Position numbers and translations under genes: made by a program. The notes beneath the pieces are model-generated. The model saw only the letters and a program-made list of their open reading frames with translations, did not search any database and was not told where the DNA came from. Below, one piece after another: positions 8,420-17,455 of a DNA stretch of 64,000 bases (position 1 is its first letter; every line of letters begins with the position of its first letter). Source of the stretch: Candidatus Magnetocorallium paracelense (GTDB lineage Bacteria; Nitrospirota; Thermodesulfovibrionia; Thermodesulfovibrionales; Magnetobacteriaceae); the NCBI GenBank assembly GCA_029001845.1, contig JAREWP010000083.1:35880-99879 (forward strand), in the 5' to 3' direction.

Positions 8420-10510
8420 ATGAGAACATATAACGATATAAAAATTGCCGCTGCATTTATCTTTTCCCAAGAGATCACGCAACAGTCAAAAAACAGGGTG
8501 GAGAATTTATCCAGGGAAATTGCCGCTTTTTTTAACAGCCGCAGTACCTGTTTCATGTATTATAGCGAAGACCCTGTCAATTGCAGGAGAAGCCTGTTAA
8601 AGGCTGCACTCTTTGAGGATTATCGTATCAGGGGGATCGATTATCTCCTGTGGATTAACTCCATTGACGATATTGATCTTTTCAGTATTAAAAAAATCGT
8701 AGACAGAGCGGAAAACGAGAGACTCGATATAACGGCGTCAATAGGCAACGGACAATGTCTGACAGGTGAATCCCGACCTGAATACAGGTTTTTACTTATT
8801 CATATGGAGTGTATACGACAATATAACGAGAAGTTTTCCGAAGAGGAGTGGTGTAATTCGAGCCTTTCTCCTGACGAGGCCTTTATCACTCAACTGGAAA
8901 GGATAGGTTATACCTTGGACTCTCTCTCTTTCAGACCCGCCGCTTTTGAAACAAATCCTATGGAGCCTTTCAGGCTGGCAGGAGGTGTGGATTTTGTCAA
9001 TATTGCACCTTCCTTTTCCCCTTCACGGGAAAACAGGATTCTAAGGGTAATCGACTCCTTAAAAATGCTCCTTTCCTGCAAATCCGTTGCCCTCTATGGC
9101 GCCGGATCGGTCGCTCGCACTCTCCTGCCAATCATCGAGGATAAGGTGAGATATGTTATCGATATCGATCCGGAGCTTGATGGAAAGGAGTTTTGCGGTT
9201 TACCGGTAAAGAAACCGGAGCTTTTAAAGGACAATATGGAAGGAATAGATACGATCGTTATCACACCTATCGGAAGAGAGAGGGAAATCAGGAAAAGCCT
9301 TGAAGAGATATTGGGTGACAATAGCGATAAGGTGCGTATCATTGCTTTAAATGAAGCTGTTGAAAAACCTCTTCCTTCTCAGAAAGAGAGAGAGACAGGC
9401 AATATCGAGATCGAAAATTCGGCCCTCCACAGAGAAAACCCCGAGCTTATAAAGAACACCACAAGGGAGCTTACGCAGCGGGGAGTGTTGTATGTGGGAT
9501 TCCCCTGCAATATTAAATGTGTTTTCTGCTATTACTTGTCTGCTCCTTTTAAAAACGAGTGGCGTACACTGGAAGAGTGTAAAAGGGATGCCGGCCTTTA
9601 TCGCAAAGAGTTCAAGAACAGGAGAGTGGATATAACAGGAGGAGAACCGACAATATATTCCCATATCATGGAACTTCTGGATTACTGCAACGAAATCGGT
9701 CTGGTCCCGTCGATGATAACGAATATGCAGGTTCTGGCGGACTCTGAAAAGGTTAAGGAATTTAAGAAGCACGGCGTTTATGATTTTCTCTGCTCAATAC
9801 ACGCTCTTGGAGACAGTTATGACATAATAACAGGAAAACAGGGCGCCTGGAAGAATCTGATCGGGGCTGTAGAGAATCTGGGCGCATACGAGATAAAATG
9901 GCGAGTAAACTGTACAATGACTTCAATTAACCGTACTCAATTAAAAAGAATCGCACAATTGGCTTATGAAAACGGCGCAAGGGTTATCAATTTTATCAAT
10001 TTTAATCCCTTCAGGGAGTGGTCCGACAGAATGGATATTGATTTTCAGTCAAGGCATTCGGAAATCGCACCCTATTTAAAAGAGGCCCTTGATTACTGCG
10101 ATGAAGTAGGGCTCGAGGCGAATGTTCGTTTTTTCCCCTTTTGTAAAATGAAGGGTCATGAGGAGAAGTGCTACAACTACTCTCAGCTGAGTTATGACTC
10201 CCATGAATGGGATTTTTGCAGTTGGCTCTCTGACAAAACCAGAAATCCGACCAGAAAGTTTCCCTCCTCCCTCTTCCGCTTCGTTGAAAAAGAAGAGGAT
10301 TTTCACCTCTTTATTGCCCACAGAATAAGAAAACTGGGATTTATAAAAGGCCCTGCCTGCCGTTTTTGCGCAGTAAGTTATTTATGCGACGGTTTTCTTA
10401 AACAGTATGCCGGACGCTTCGGAATGGATGAGATGGAGCCCTATGAGGGAGAGGTCATTCGCGATCCTGTTGAATTTATCAAATCCCAGAAAAAAGTAGT
10501 CGATTTCTGA
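8420..10510 (+). CDS. Three-part radical SAM protein (N-terminal domain, Rossmann domain, radical SAM with SPASM-like cysteines)
   Basis: 696 residues. Residues 1-190 are unassigned, with a GT-A-like stretch (IDYLLWINSIDDIDL). About residues 215-315 form a nucleotide-binding Rossmann unit beginning SVALYGAGSVARTLLP, like those attached to sugar- or methyl-transferring enzymes. The radical SAM core follows with the cluster motif FPCNIKCVFCYY (C363, C367, C370), which binds a 4Fe-4S cluster and cleaves AdoMet; ITGGEPT is the AdoMet-contacting motif. The C-terminus has further cysteines (CRFCAVSYLCDG) like a truncated SPASM domain holding an auxiliary cluster. It follows the glycosyltransferase by 13 nt. 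Modification of a peptide or sugar is plausible, but no substrate gene is obvious. The radical SAM assignment is firm; the N-terminal domain is not. Confidence 0.87.
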   Translation: MRTYNDIKIAAAFIFSQEITQQSKNRVENLSREIAAFFNSRSTCFMYYSEDPVNCRRSLLKAALFEDYRIRGIDYLLWINSIDDIDLFSIKKIVDRAENERLDITASIGNGQCLTGESRPEYRFLLIHMECIRQYNEKFSEEEWCNSSLSPDEAFITQLERIGYTLDSLSFRPAAFETNPMEPFRLAGGVDFVNIAPSFSPSRENRILRVIDSLKMLLSCKSVALYGAGSVARTLLPIIEDKVRYVIDIDPELDGKEFCGLPVKKPELLKDNMEGIDTIVITPIGREREIRKSLEEILGDNSDKVRIIALNEAVEKPLPSQKERETGNIEIENSALHRENPELIKNTTRELTQRGVLYVGFPCNIKCVFCYYLSAPFKNEWRTLEECKRDAGLYRKEFKNRRVDITGGEPTIYSHIMELLDYCNEIGLVPSMITNMQVLADSEKVKEFKKHGVYDFLCSIHALGDSYDIITGKQGAWKNLIGAVENLGAYEIKWRVNCTMTSINRTQLKRIAQLAYENGARVINFINFNPFREWSDRMDIDFQSRHSEIAPYLKEALDYCDEVGLEANVRFFPFCKMKGHEEKCYNYSQLSYDSHEWDFCSWLSDKTRNPTRKFPSSLFRFVEKEEDFHLFIAHRIRKLGFIKGPACRFCAVSYLCDGFLKQYAGRFGMDEMEPYEGEVIRDPVEFIKSQKKVVDF

Positions 10511-10921
10511 TCCGTTTTTGCCTGAACCAGAAAGATATCAACCACAGATTTCCCAGATCGTACAGATAAAAACAGAACTCCACAAATTTTTTAGAGAAAA
10601 AATAACACCTTTAAAGTGCGTTTTTGAATTACAACCTTCATGTCTTAAGCCGCTACTTACTCCGTTTTTGGAACTACTATTCTAAAATTTTGAAACTGTA
10701 TTCTAAAAATAGAGTTTTATTTTATATTGACAATTCTTCATTTTTGTATTATAATTCTAGTCAATACTGCAGCGACATTTTTTGATAAACATTTTAATTA
10801 TCGCCAGCTTAAACTGCCTCCAGCCCGGAACGAAAGAAGGTTCAGAGTTATGAAAGAGGGAGGAACCTGTGTGCAAACTGTCACGGGTGAAAACAAAACC
10901 CGGAGTAGCCAGAATCAAAAA

Positions 10922-11026
10922 AAAGACAGAACACAAATTATATGGATTTATAAGATTGCACAGATTAAGAAAAATAAAAAATCTATGTAATCCCTTATAG
11001 ATCAGTGCAATCTGAGTTCTGTCTTT
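10922..11026. repeat. MITE-like palindrome with 11-bp terminal inverted repeats
   Basis: AAAGACAGAAC at 10922-10932 is matched in inverse by GTTCTGTCTTT at 11016-11026, with partly complementary interior sequence (GATTGCAC on one side, GTGCAATC on the other). No open frame is inside. Confidence 0.65.
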
Positions 11027-11054
11027 AAATATTAGTACTTTTTTGCACACAATT

Positions 11055-11084
11055 TCACTTATAAGCGACTATGGTTATAAGTGA
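11055..11084. repeat. Perfect 10-bp inverted repeat with 10-nt loop
   Basis: TCACTTATAA (11055-11064) pairs exactly with TTATAAGTGA (11075-11084). It has no T-run, so it is more likely a repeat or protein-binding site than a terminator. Confidence 0.5.
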
Positions 11085-11088
11085 GGAT

Positions 11089-11205
11089 AACGTCATTCCC
11101 GCAATCTTTTAAGCAGAAATCCAGTGTTTTGAAAAAAGAAATCATCTAATGAACAATATTCGAGACTGCCGGATTCCCGCTGAAGAGATTGCGGGAATGA
11201 TGTTA
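11089..11205. repeat. CATTCCCGC-type palindromic repeat
   Basis: ATTCCCGCAATCT near the left end is the inverse of AGATTGCGGGAAT at the right end. A partial copy of the same family (TTATTCCCGTGATCC and GCGGGAATCCGGC) lies at about 26948-26986. Confidence 0.65.
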
Positions 11206-11301
11206 AACCTTTAAATTCAAAGTATTTAAAAGCACAATCCCCCCCCCCTGTGGCTGGTAAAAATGTAGGTAAAGATAAGTCAAAAAAGGGGCAAAAGTGG
11301 T

Positions 11302-11307
11302 TATAAT
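11302..11307 (+). promoter_or_regulatory. Candidate -10 box for the CHAT operon
   Basis: TATAAT lies 47 nt before the ATG at 11354, and GAAGGAGA (11341-11348) provides a good ribosome binding site. No convincing -35 hexamer is seen at the usual distance, so this is tentative. Confidence 0.35.
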
Positions 11308-11353
11308 TTCAACTTAATTAGGAACTTACAGCAAAATTAAGAAGGAGACCGAA

Positions 11354-14300
11354 ATGAAAAATTACTCGATATTGCAACATAAAATTTCATTTGTATTCGT
11401 ATTCTTTCTAGTTTTTATATTCTCTTGTTTTCCTATCCATAACAGCGCATATGCAATAAACGGGAAATCGGTAGGCCGCATACACGTTCCGAATGGAGAA
11501 AAACCCGAGAATTTTTACAAGCTTTTCAGGAACGAGAAGGAAATAAAAGAGCTGTCTCACTCCATGGAAGTAAGAGCTGGTGATATTGTCGCCCCAATTA
11601 ATAATAAAACAGTATGGATTAATCTCGACAATAGATGTAACTCAGAAATAGGAAATACGAAGCAGCCGGTTGTCGTAAGCTGTAAGTTCACGGAAATGAA
11701 GGAGAGTGAAAATATTTTCGCATTACCCTTCATTCACTTCTACGAAACCTTTTTAAAACTAAAAGCAAAGGAGACCATAGACGCAACTATCTTAGCCCTT
11801 ATTTACGGTAGCGCAGCTTTTTCCGCCGTTACAACTAAAGGCGGAGGAAGCTGCGAATGTCTGCCAGATGAGGAATTTAGATTCAGCCGCATACCTCAAG
11901 ATAATTCCACCCATCTGCACGGCGAGGAGATGCTCTTTAGTTATAAAGACAAGGACAACGAGTGCTGCGAAGAGGCGGAGTTGGTTCTGATGGACAGTAA
12001 AGGCATTGAAGTTCATCGCGAATCTCTTCTTCTTGGCGAGATTATGTCGACAACCGATATATCCGGTAAACTCAAAGGAGGAGAGGTCTATCGATGGCAT
12101 ATAAATTTGAAAGGAAAGAAGATATCAGGTGAATACAGGCTTAAAGTTCTGGATAAAAAAAGAACGACATATATTAAGAGCATGTTGAAAAGCATTGAGG
12201 ATCATGCCGGGGAAAACGACCCTATACTGATGCAAGCCTTTTTTTTACAAATATTGAGTAATGGAAGAGAAGATATCAATCTTTACGAAAAGAGTCTGAG
12301 AATGCTCCTTGAATCCGACCTTGACCTTGACGATAACCATTATGTATATGTCCTTGAAAATCTCGCCAACTCTATCCATGCCTATAACGAAACCTCTGAC
12401 GACAATACTCACATAGATCCAAAAACAGCGGAGGTTAAGATTGAAAAGAATGAAGTCGATGCCGACTTCATTAAACGACTCATAGGGCAAACCCGACGCT
12501 CACTAAGTGACTCCTTTATCTATGAAGAGCATAAAGGCAATTTCAAGGAGGCTCTTCAGTACGTCGAACTTACTGAAAAGGCGCTGGAAGTTTACGATGA
12601 GGATGAAGACCTTCTATGGGAATCGTGTTACTTAAAGGCAAAAGTTCTTGATTTGATGAATAGACACTCCGAGGCCATCAAAATATACGATGTACTCCTT
12701 AAGGATAGCAATGACGACAAAGAAAAAGTGGCGCTTATTCATGCCTCAAGGTGGCTATCGACAGTCAGTCAATACGTTTCACCTGAAGGCATTCTCTATA
12801 TGATGACAACAGCCCAGTATATGCCAGATATTTCCAAGAAAATGGGAGACAATCAAAAACTTCTTAAAAATATGATGAAAGAGATCAATGACACTTCAAT
12901 AAAAAGTCGATTAAGGAGACTGATGTTTATTATTCACAAGATGACCATAAACGGCGCCATGTACTCGGCAAAGGACAATCTTGGCAAGGATAAAATAAAA
13001 GGGAGCAAAGCGATCTCGTCGATCGAAAACGTATTTAATAACTATTTAAAGGAGTTTCGGGAATGGGGGGGCAAAGAAGCGGAAGCGTATGTGGAATATT
13101 CATTGACTGATTTTTTCTTCTTGGTCGGTGAGGAAGAGGCGGCTATTATAAGTAGCAAAAGGGCAATTGAGATTTACAGAGAGCTAGATGATGAAATCGG
13201 TGAAGCCAATGTTCATATGCGTAAGGGAGACTATTTTATAGGCCCGAACAACAGCCCCGATGTGTTTAACCTTTCCACTGTAAATAAAGGACTAAGTATT
13301 ACCATGACAAAGGACTTCGGCAGTCAATATGTTGAACTCTCTCAAAAAGAAGTGATCGATAATTTAGATAAAACCAAAAATTATTACAGTGTGGCCTTGA
13401 AGCTTTATGAAAGAGAGGGGTCTGTCCGGGGAAGGGCTGAGATAATGTTGAGAAAAGGATATATAGCCTTCATCGAGAACAAAGCTGCTGATGCTTACAC
13501 CTATTACGAAAGGGCGGCCAAATTGTTTGAAAGTGTGGGTGATTTTAGAGGTAAAAACAGAACCCTACTCCATCTTGCAAACCTCAATATTTCAAAACAA
13601 CAATTTAATGAAGCCAAAACGAATATAGACGAAATTATAAATCTCTTTAAATATAACAAAAACTACGGGATACTTGAAGGCGTAGGCGCAACTCTCGAAA
13701 GCTTGGGAATCAACTATTATTATGCAAATGTAGATCATGAAAGAGCTCTTTTCTGCTTCGAAACGGCCATAACGTGCTATGAAAATCTCGAAGCCCCAAT
13801 AACACAGGCATTCAGACTTAACGAAATAATAACCCTGTACAGAAAGATAGGCCAGTATAATAAGTCTTTGAACTTGGTGGACAAAGCACTTGGTTATATC
13901 AAAAAATATGCTGAGAAACCTACGCTTCCAAAGAGTTTTCCTTATCTTAATCTTAAAATGAACCTAATGCTGGAAAAAGCGATTAATAGTTATGAGATTG
14001 GGCACTACAAAAAGTCGGTAGAGTTTCTTAATGAAATGAGAACACTCGGAAAGACATCGGATAATCCTGAAGTCTGGGAAGGTGCCTTTAATTTCTATAT
14101 GACATACGTCAATATTTTACAAGAGAATTTTAGTGAAGCTCTCAAATATGCAAAACAGGGAGAAGAGAATGTCTTACTATCGGGAATATATACAAAAAAG
14201 AAGGAATTCGACAAATCTATAGATGTGTTATTAAAGGAACTTGCCGATACCGATAAGAAGATTGAGGAAGAAAAGCAAAAGAAATCGTTTGAAGGCGTGA

Positions 14301-16096
14301 TTATAATCCATAAAAACCACAAAGCGACAGTTTTATATAATCTGATACATGTATATAGAAAAAGCGGTCAATGCGATAAATCATTTAAGATGTTGAATGA
14401 GTGGAATGATCTGGATGTAACCTGGAGCGACAGGTTACATAAACCATGGGATTTTGACGATATGGTGGGTCGGATATTTGAGTGCAAAAAAGAATACCAA
14501 AAAGCTTATGAGCACTACGATAAAGCAGTCAATTCTCTTGAAACAAACAGGGAGCAGTTTAATGTAAAAGAGTTCAGGGAAAGCTTTGTCGAGGGTAAAC
14601 AGGATGTTTATGAGCATACGATAAAGGTGCTTCTGAAAATGCACGAATCAGCACTTGAGAAAGAGGGATCGGACAATAATAACTACGATGAAATGGCCTT
14701 CGGCTATATGGAACGGGCGAAGTCCAGAACCCTTCTTGAGATTCTGCAGTCTGTCAAAAGAGATTTAGCAGGTTATATTTCCGACGAGGAGAGAAAAGCT
14801 GAAAGCCTCTTAAATTCAAAGATTAAGAAATTAAATTTAGCAATAGCTTTAGAGGGATCTAAGAAATTAAAGAATAATAAAAAGCTTACACAGCTCAGGA
14901 GCGACTTAAGGAAGGCCAGAGAGACCTATAACAGATTTATGACAAACCTGTACATCAAATACCCCGGTTTAGCACTTAAGCACGGCCAAAGCAAAGTTCT
15001 GAAAGGCAGGGAAGCAGTTAAATTAGCAGGAGACAACAACATAAAGATTGTAGAGTACTATGTAGGTAAAGAGACTCTTTTTGTTTTTGTTGTGACTGAA
15101 GATGGTCTGAAGAGTTACAGTATGAATATGGAGAAAAGCGCTTTAAAGAAAAAAATAGCAGCTCTGAGAAGCCCCTTACAGGAGATAAAAAAGAAAGGAA
15201 AATATACTCCAGGCAAGTACAAATATAATAGAGAGTTAGCAGGCAAAATTTATAATTTAATAGTCAAGCCCTTTGAGAGTGAGTTAAATGAGGGTGATAC
15301 AATAAGCATTGTGCCTGATAAATTTTTGTTTGCACTGCCATTTCAGGCCCTTATCGATAACAACGGAAAATACTTAGTCCAAAACTATAAAATCTTTTAT
15401 GCCCCTTCTACAACTGTTCTATATCAATTGATGAAGACCGGAACAGAAACAAAAAAGGCGGCGGCCTTAATGGTTTTCGGTGATCCTGTTTTAGGAAAAA
15501 GAGGGGTTTCATGGATGGAAGGGAGAAGCTATAAAGAGCTTCTCCAGGCAGGCAAAGAGATAGATAAATTGAAGGAGATATTTACGGCCAATATCGATGT
15601 CTACCAAAGAGAGCGCATGCTTGAGGATACATTTAAAAAAGAAGCGCCCAATGCCCGTTCACTCCATCTCTCAACCCACGGCTTACTGGACTCAAAGAGC
15701 CCCATGTTCTCAGGTCTGCTCTTTTCCCAAGGCATATCAAAAAAAGAAGACGGATTTCTCGAAGCAAGAGAGATTATGGACCTTAACCTCTCTAACGTAA
15801 ACCTTGCAGTCACCTCGGCTTGTGAAACACGGCTCGGCAGGGTAACTGACGGAGAGGGAATAATCGGGCTGACGAGAGCCTTCTTTACAGCAGGAGTAAA
15901 TTCGGTGCTCGTAAGTCTCTGGAGCGTAGCTGATGCGGAACCTACAACTTTGTTAATGGAGCGGTTTTATAGAGAAATTCGGGCAGGGAAAAGTAAAACA
16001 GAAGCTTTACAAAGAGCACAAGTGAAATTAATAGAAGAATCCGAATACACATCCCCCTTCTACTGGGCACCTTTTGTGCTTGCAGGGGGAATGTAA
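11354..16096 (+). CDS. Exported TPR protein with C-terminal CHAT protease domain
   Basis: 1580 residues. Residues 1-35 form a signal peptide (hydrophobic FVFVFFLVFIFSCF, likely cleaved after SAYA), so most of the protein should be outside the cytoplasm. A beta-rich N-terminal region is followed by a long helical array with many TPR-like units (AEIMLRKGYIAFIENKAADA; AKTNIDEIINLFKYN; SYEIGHYKKSVEFL). The C-terminal 300 residues are a CHAT domain, a caspase/separase-fold protease: HLSTHG supplies the catalytic His (H1442) and TSACET the Cys (C1490), and the fold ends with the typical SPFYWAPFVLAGG. Both dyad residues are intact. The SIR2/TIR gene begins 4 nt after the stop codon, implying translational coupling. 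CHAT proteins are known effectors in STAND-based conflict systems; an exported one is unusual. Confidence 0.9.
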   Translation: MKNYSILQHKISFVFVFFLVFIFSCFPIHNSAYAINGKSVGRIHVPNGEKPENFYKLFRNEKEIKELSHSMEVRAGDIVAPINNKTVWINLDNRCNSEIGNTKQPVVVSCKFTEMKESENIFALPFIHFYETFLKLKAKETIDATILALIYGSAAFSAVTTKGGGSCECLPDEEFRFSRIPQDNSTHLHGEEMLFSYKDKDNECCEEAELVLMDSKGIEVHRESLLLGEIMSTTDISGKLKGGEVYRWHINLKGKKISGEYRLKVLDKKRTTYIKSMLKSIEDHAGENDPILMQAFFLQILSNGREDINLYEKSLRMLLESDLDLDDNHYVYVLENLANSIHAYNETSDDNTHIDPKTAEVKIEKNEVDADFIKRLIGQTRRSLSDSFIYEEHKGNFKEALQYVELTEKALEVYDEDEDLLWESCYLKAKVLDLMNRHSEAIKIYDVLLKDSNDDKEKVALIHASRWLSTVSQYVSPEGILYMMTTAQYMPDISKKMGDNQKLLKNMMKEINDTSIKSRLRRLMFIIHKMTINGAMYSAKDNLGKDKIKGSKAISSIENVFNNYLKEFREWGGKEAEAYVEYSLTDFFFLVGEEEAAIISSKRAIEIYRELDDEIGEANVHMRKGDYFIGPNNSPDVFNLSTVNKGLSITMTKDFGSQYVELSQKEVIDNLDKTKNYYSVALKLYEREGSVRGRAEIMLRKGYIAFIENKAADAYTYYERAAKLFESVGDFRGKNRTLLHLANLNISKQQFNEAKTNIDEIINLFKYNKNYGILEGVGATLESLGINYYYANVDHERALFCFETAITCYENLEAPITQAFRLNEIITLYRKIGQYNKSLNLVDKALGYIKKYAEKPTLPKSFPYLNLKMNLMLEKAINSYEIGHYKKSVEFLNEMRTLGKTSDNPEVWEGAFNFYMTYVNILQENFSEALKYAKQGEENVLLSGIYTKKKEFDKSIDVLLKELADTDKKIEEEKQKKSFEGVIIIHKNHKATVLYNLIHVYRKSGQCDKSFKMLNEWNDLDVTWSDRLHKPWDFDDMVGRIFECKKEYQKAYEHYDKAVNSLETNREQFNVKEFRESFVEGKQDVYEHTIKVLLKMHESALEKEGSDNNNYDEMAFGYMERAKSRTLLEILQSVKRDLAGYISDEERKAESLLNSKIKKLNLAIALEGSKKLKNNKKLTQLRSDLRKARETYNRFMTNLYIKYPGLALKHGQSKVLKGREAVKLAGDNNIKIVEYYVGKETLFVFVVTEDGLKSYSMNMEKSALKKKIAALRSPLQEIKKKGKYTPGKYKYNRELAGKIYNLIVKPFESELNEGDTISIVPDKFLFALPFQALIDNNGKYLVQNYKIFYAPSTTVLYQLMKTGTETKKAAALMVFGDPVLGKRGVSWMEGRSYKELLQAGKEIDKLKEIFTANIDVYQRERMLEDTFKKEAPNARSLHLSTHGLLDSKSPMFSGLLFSQGISKKEDGFLEAREIMDLNLSNVNLAVTSACETRLGRVTDGEGIIGLTRAFFTAGVNSVLVSLWSVADAEPTTLLMERFYREIRAGKSKTEALQRAQVKLIEESEYTSPFYWAPFVLAGGM

Positions 16097-16099
16097 AAA

Positions 16100-17455
16100 T
16101 TGAAGGAGACAAATATGGCTGAATGTGTTTGGGACGATGAGAACTGGTCTGCCCTTATTCATGCAATTCATCAAAGAAGATGTATCCTTTTTCTGGGACC
16201 TGAGGCTTCACAGGAAATGCATTCTGGCAGGAGCATTCCATGTACAGAAGTACTGGCGATGGAACTTTCAGAAAAAATCAAAGACAATATAGATTCATGG
16301 AATATTCATCTCGACACTTTGAATTTGGCGCAGGTTTCACAGTATTTCACTATGATTAAGGATAGATTCGTATTAGAGGCAAAGGTTTCTGAATTTTATG
16401 CAAGCCGTCATGATAGTATAAGCGAGTTGCATAATAATCTCTCTGAACTGCCTTTCCCCCTTACAATCCTTACGACTCCGGATCTCATGTTTTTTAATTC
16501 ACTTAAAGCCGTTAACAAGACACCTATGATCAGGCGTCATCATTTTAGAGATACAAATGAAAAACTGATTTCAGAGGGAACTGTTGATAAGCCGCTTATT
16601 TACTACTTGTATGGAACAGTAGACGAACCGAACTCTCTGGTACTTACTGAGGATGATATTCTGGATCTCTTTGTTAAAGTACTTATGCAAGAATCTCTTC
16701 CAATTAACATTAAAGACATGCTGCGGGAGAAAAACAGAAGTCTGCTGTTTATAGGTTTTGGTTTTAAATACTGGTACTTACGTGTACTTCTTCATATTTT
16801 AAAGATAAGGAGCAGGGGGAACCGATCCTTTGCACTTGAGCATGAAATGCCTCAAAATATATCTGAATTTGAACGAACTGTAATTTTTTTCAAGGAGAGT
16901 GACTACCAAATTCACCTGTTTAAGGAAGATATTATTCAGTTTACAAAGGAGCTTCGAAAAAAGTATGAGAAATACAAGACATGTACAATAGATACGGTAG
17001 CGGATACAGAGAGAAGGGAGTATGATCGGATGCCTACAATCTTTTTGTGTTATACAAATGAAGACAAAGTCAAGGCTGAGGACTTATATAAAGCACTAAA
17101 ATTAAATGGTAACAACCCATGGATAGACAGTCATGGTCTCAGAGGAGGCGATGACTGGGATAAGCATATTCAGCGTACGATTAAAGAGATCGACTATTTC
17201 CTTGTTCTTAACAGCAAGTCTCTTATAAATAAGAATGAAGGGTATGTGTATGATGAGATATTTTCTGCCATGAAAAGACATCGTAGTTTTAAACGTGGTC
17301 TCAGATTTATTATTCCTCTCAAAATAGATGAATGCGATGTACTTGAGGAGTTGGAATATTTACATTGCATTGATCTTAAGTCGGACCATAATATCAATGC
17401 GCTGATAAAGACAATTGAAAAAGATTGGGAGCGCAGGAATAGAGAGGTAAGATGA
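16100..17455 (+). CDS. SIR2-like / TIR fusion protein (NAD-targeting effector candidate)
   Basis: 451 residues, no leader, so cytoplasmic. Residues 20-290 resemble SIR2_2-type domains: FLGPEAS replaces the nucleotide-binding FLGAGAS, and FIGFGFKYWYLRVLL matches the late SIR2 helix. Key catalytic positions are altered: the usual TTNYD reads TTPDL, and the catalytic His of LHG is Tyr (Y171 in YYLYG). From about 312 a TIR domain follows (PTIFLCYTNEDKVKAEDLY), with a BB-loop-like WIDSHGLRGGDDWD and the candidate NADase glutamate E386 (GYVYDEI). I infer a non-catalytic, perhaps ligand-sensing, SIR2 part and an active TIR NADase. The stop codon overlaps the STAND start by 4 nt (ATGA), so the two are made together. 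Confidence 0.88.
   Translation: MKETNMAECVWDDENWSALIHAIHQRRCILFLGPEASQEMHSGRSIPCTEVLAMELSEKIKDNIDSWNIHLDTLNLAQVSQYFTMIKDRFVLEAKVSEFYASRHDSISELHNNLSELPFPLTILTTPDLMFFNSLKAVNKTPMIRRHHFRDTNEKLISEGTVDKPLIYYLYGTVDEPNSLVLTEDDILDLFVKVLMQESLPINIKDMLREKNRSLLFIGFGFKYWYLRVLLHILKIRSRGNRSFALEHEMPQNISEFERTVIFFKESDYQIHLFKEDIIQFTKELRKKYEKYKTCTIDTVADTERREYDRMPTIFLCYTNEDKVKAEDLYKALKLNGNNPWIDSHGLRGGDDWDKHIQRTIKEIDYFLVLNSKSLINKNEGYVYDEIFSAMKRHRSFKRGLRFIIPLKIDECDVLEELEYLHCIDLKSDHNINALIKTIEKDWERRNREVR

Larger units (their letters stand above)
10511..11353. other. Long intergenic region with three palindromes and a possible promoter
   Basis: I see no convincing gene in these 843 bases. They hold a MITE-like palindrome at 10922-11026, a perfect 10-bp stem at 11055-11084, and a CGTCATTCCCGC-type palindrome at 11089-11205. 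At 10839-10902 two small stems occur in series (GGTTC/GAACC and CGGGT/ACCCG); they match no riboswitch I know, and I do not call an RNA. The far end carries a TATAAT box before the CHAT gene. Confidence 0.5.

Noticed and set aside
10727..10990. Open frame and small stems upstream of the CHAT gene
   Set aside because: No ribosome binding site or family; the end runs into a palindromic repeat, and the stems match no riboswitch consensus I know.
11354..11470. Lipoprotein signal in the CHAT protein (IFSC)
   Set aside because: Phe at the -2 position does not fit a lipobox; a standard cleavage after SAYA is more likely.
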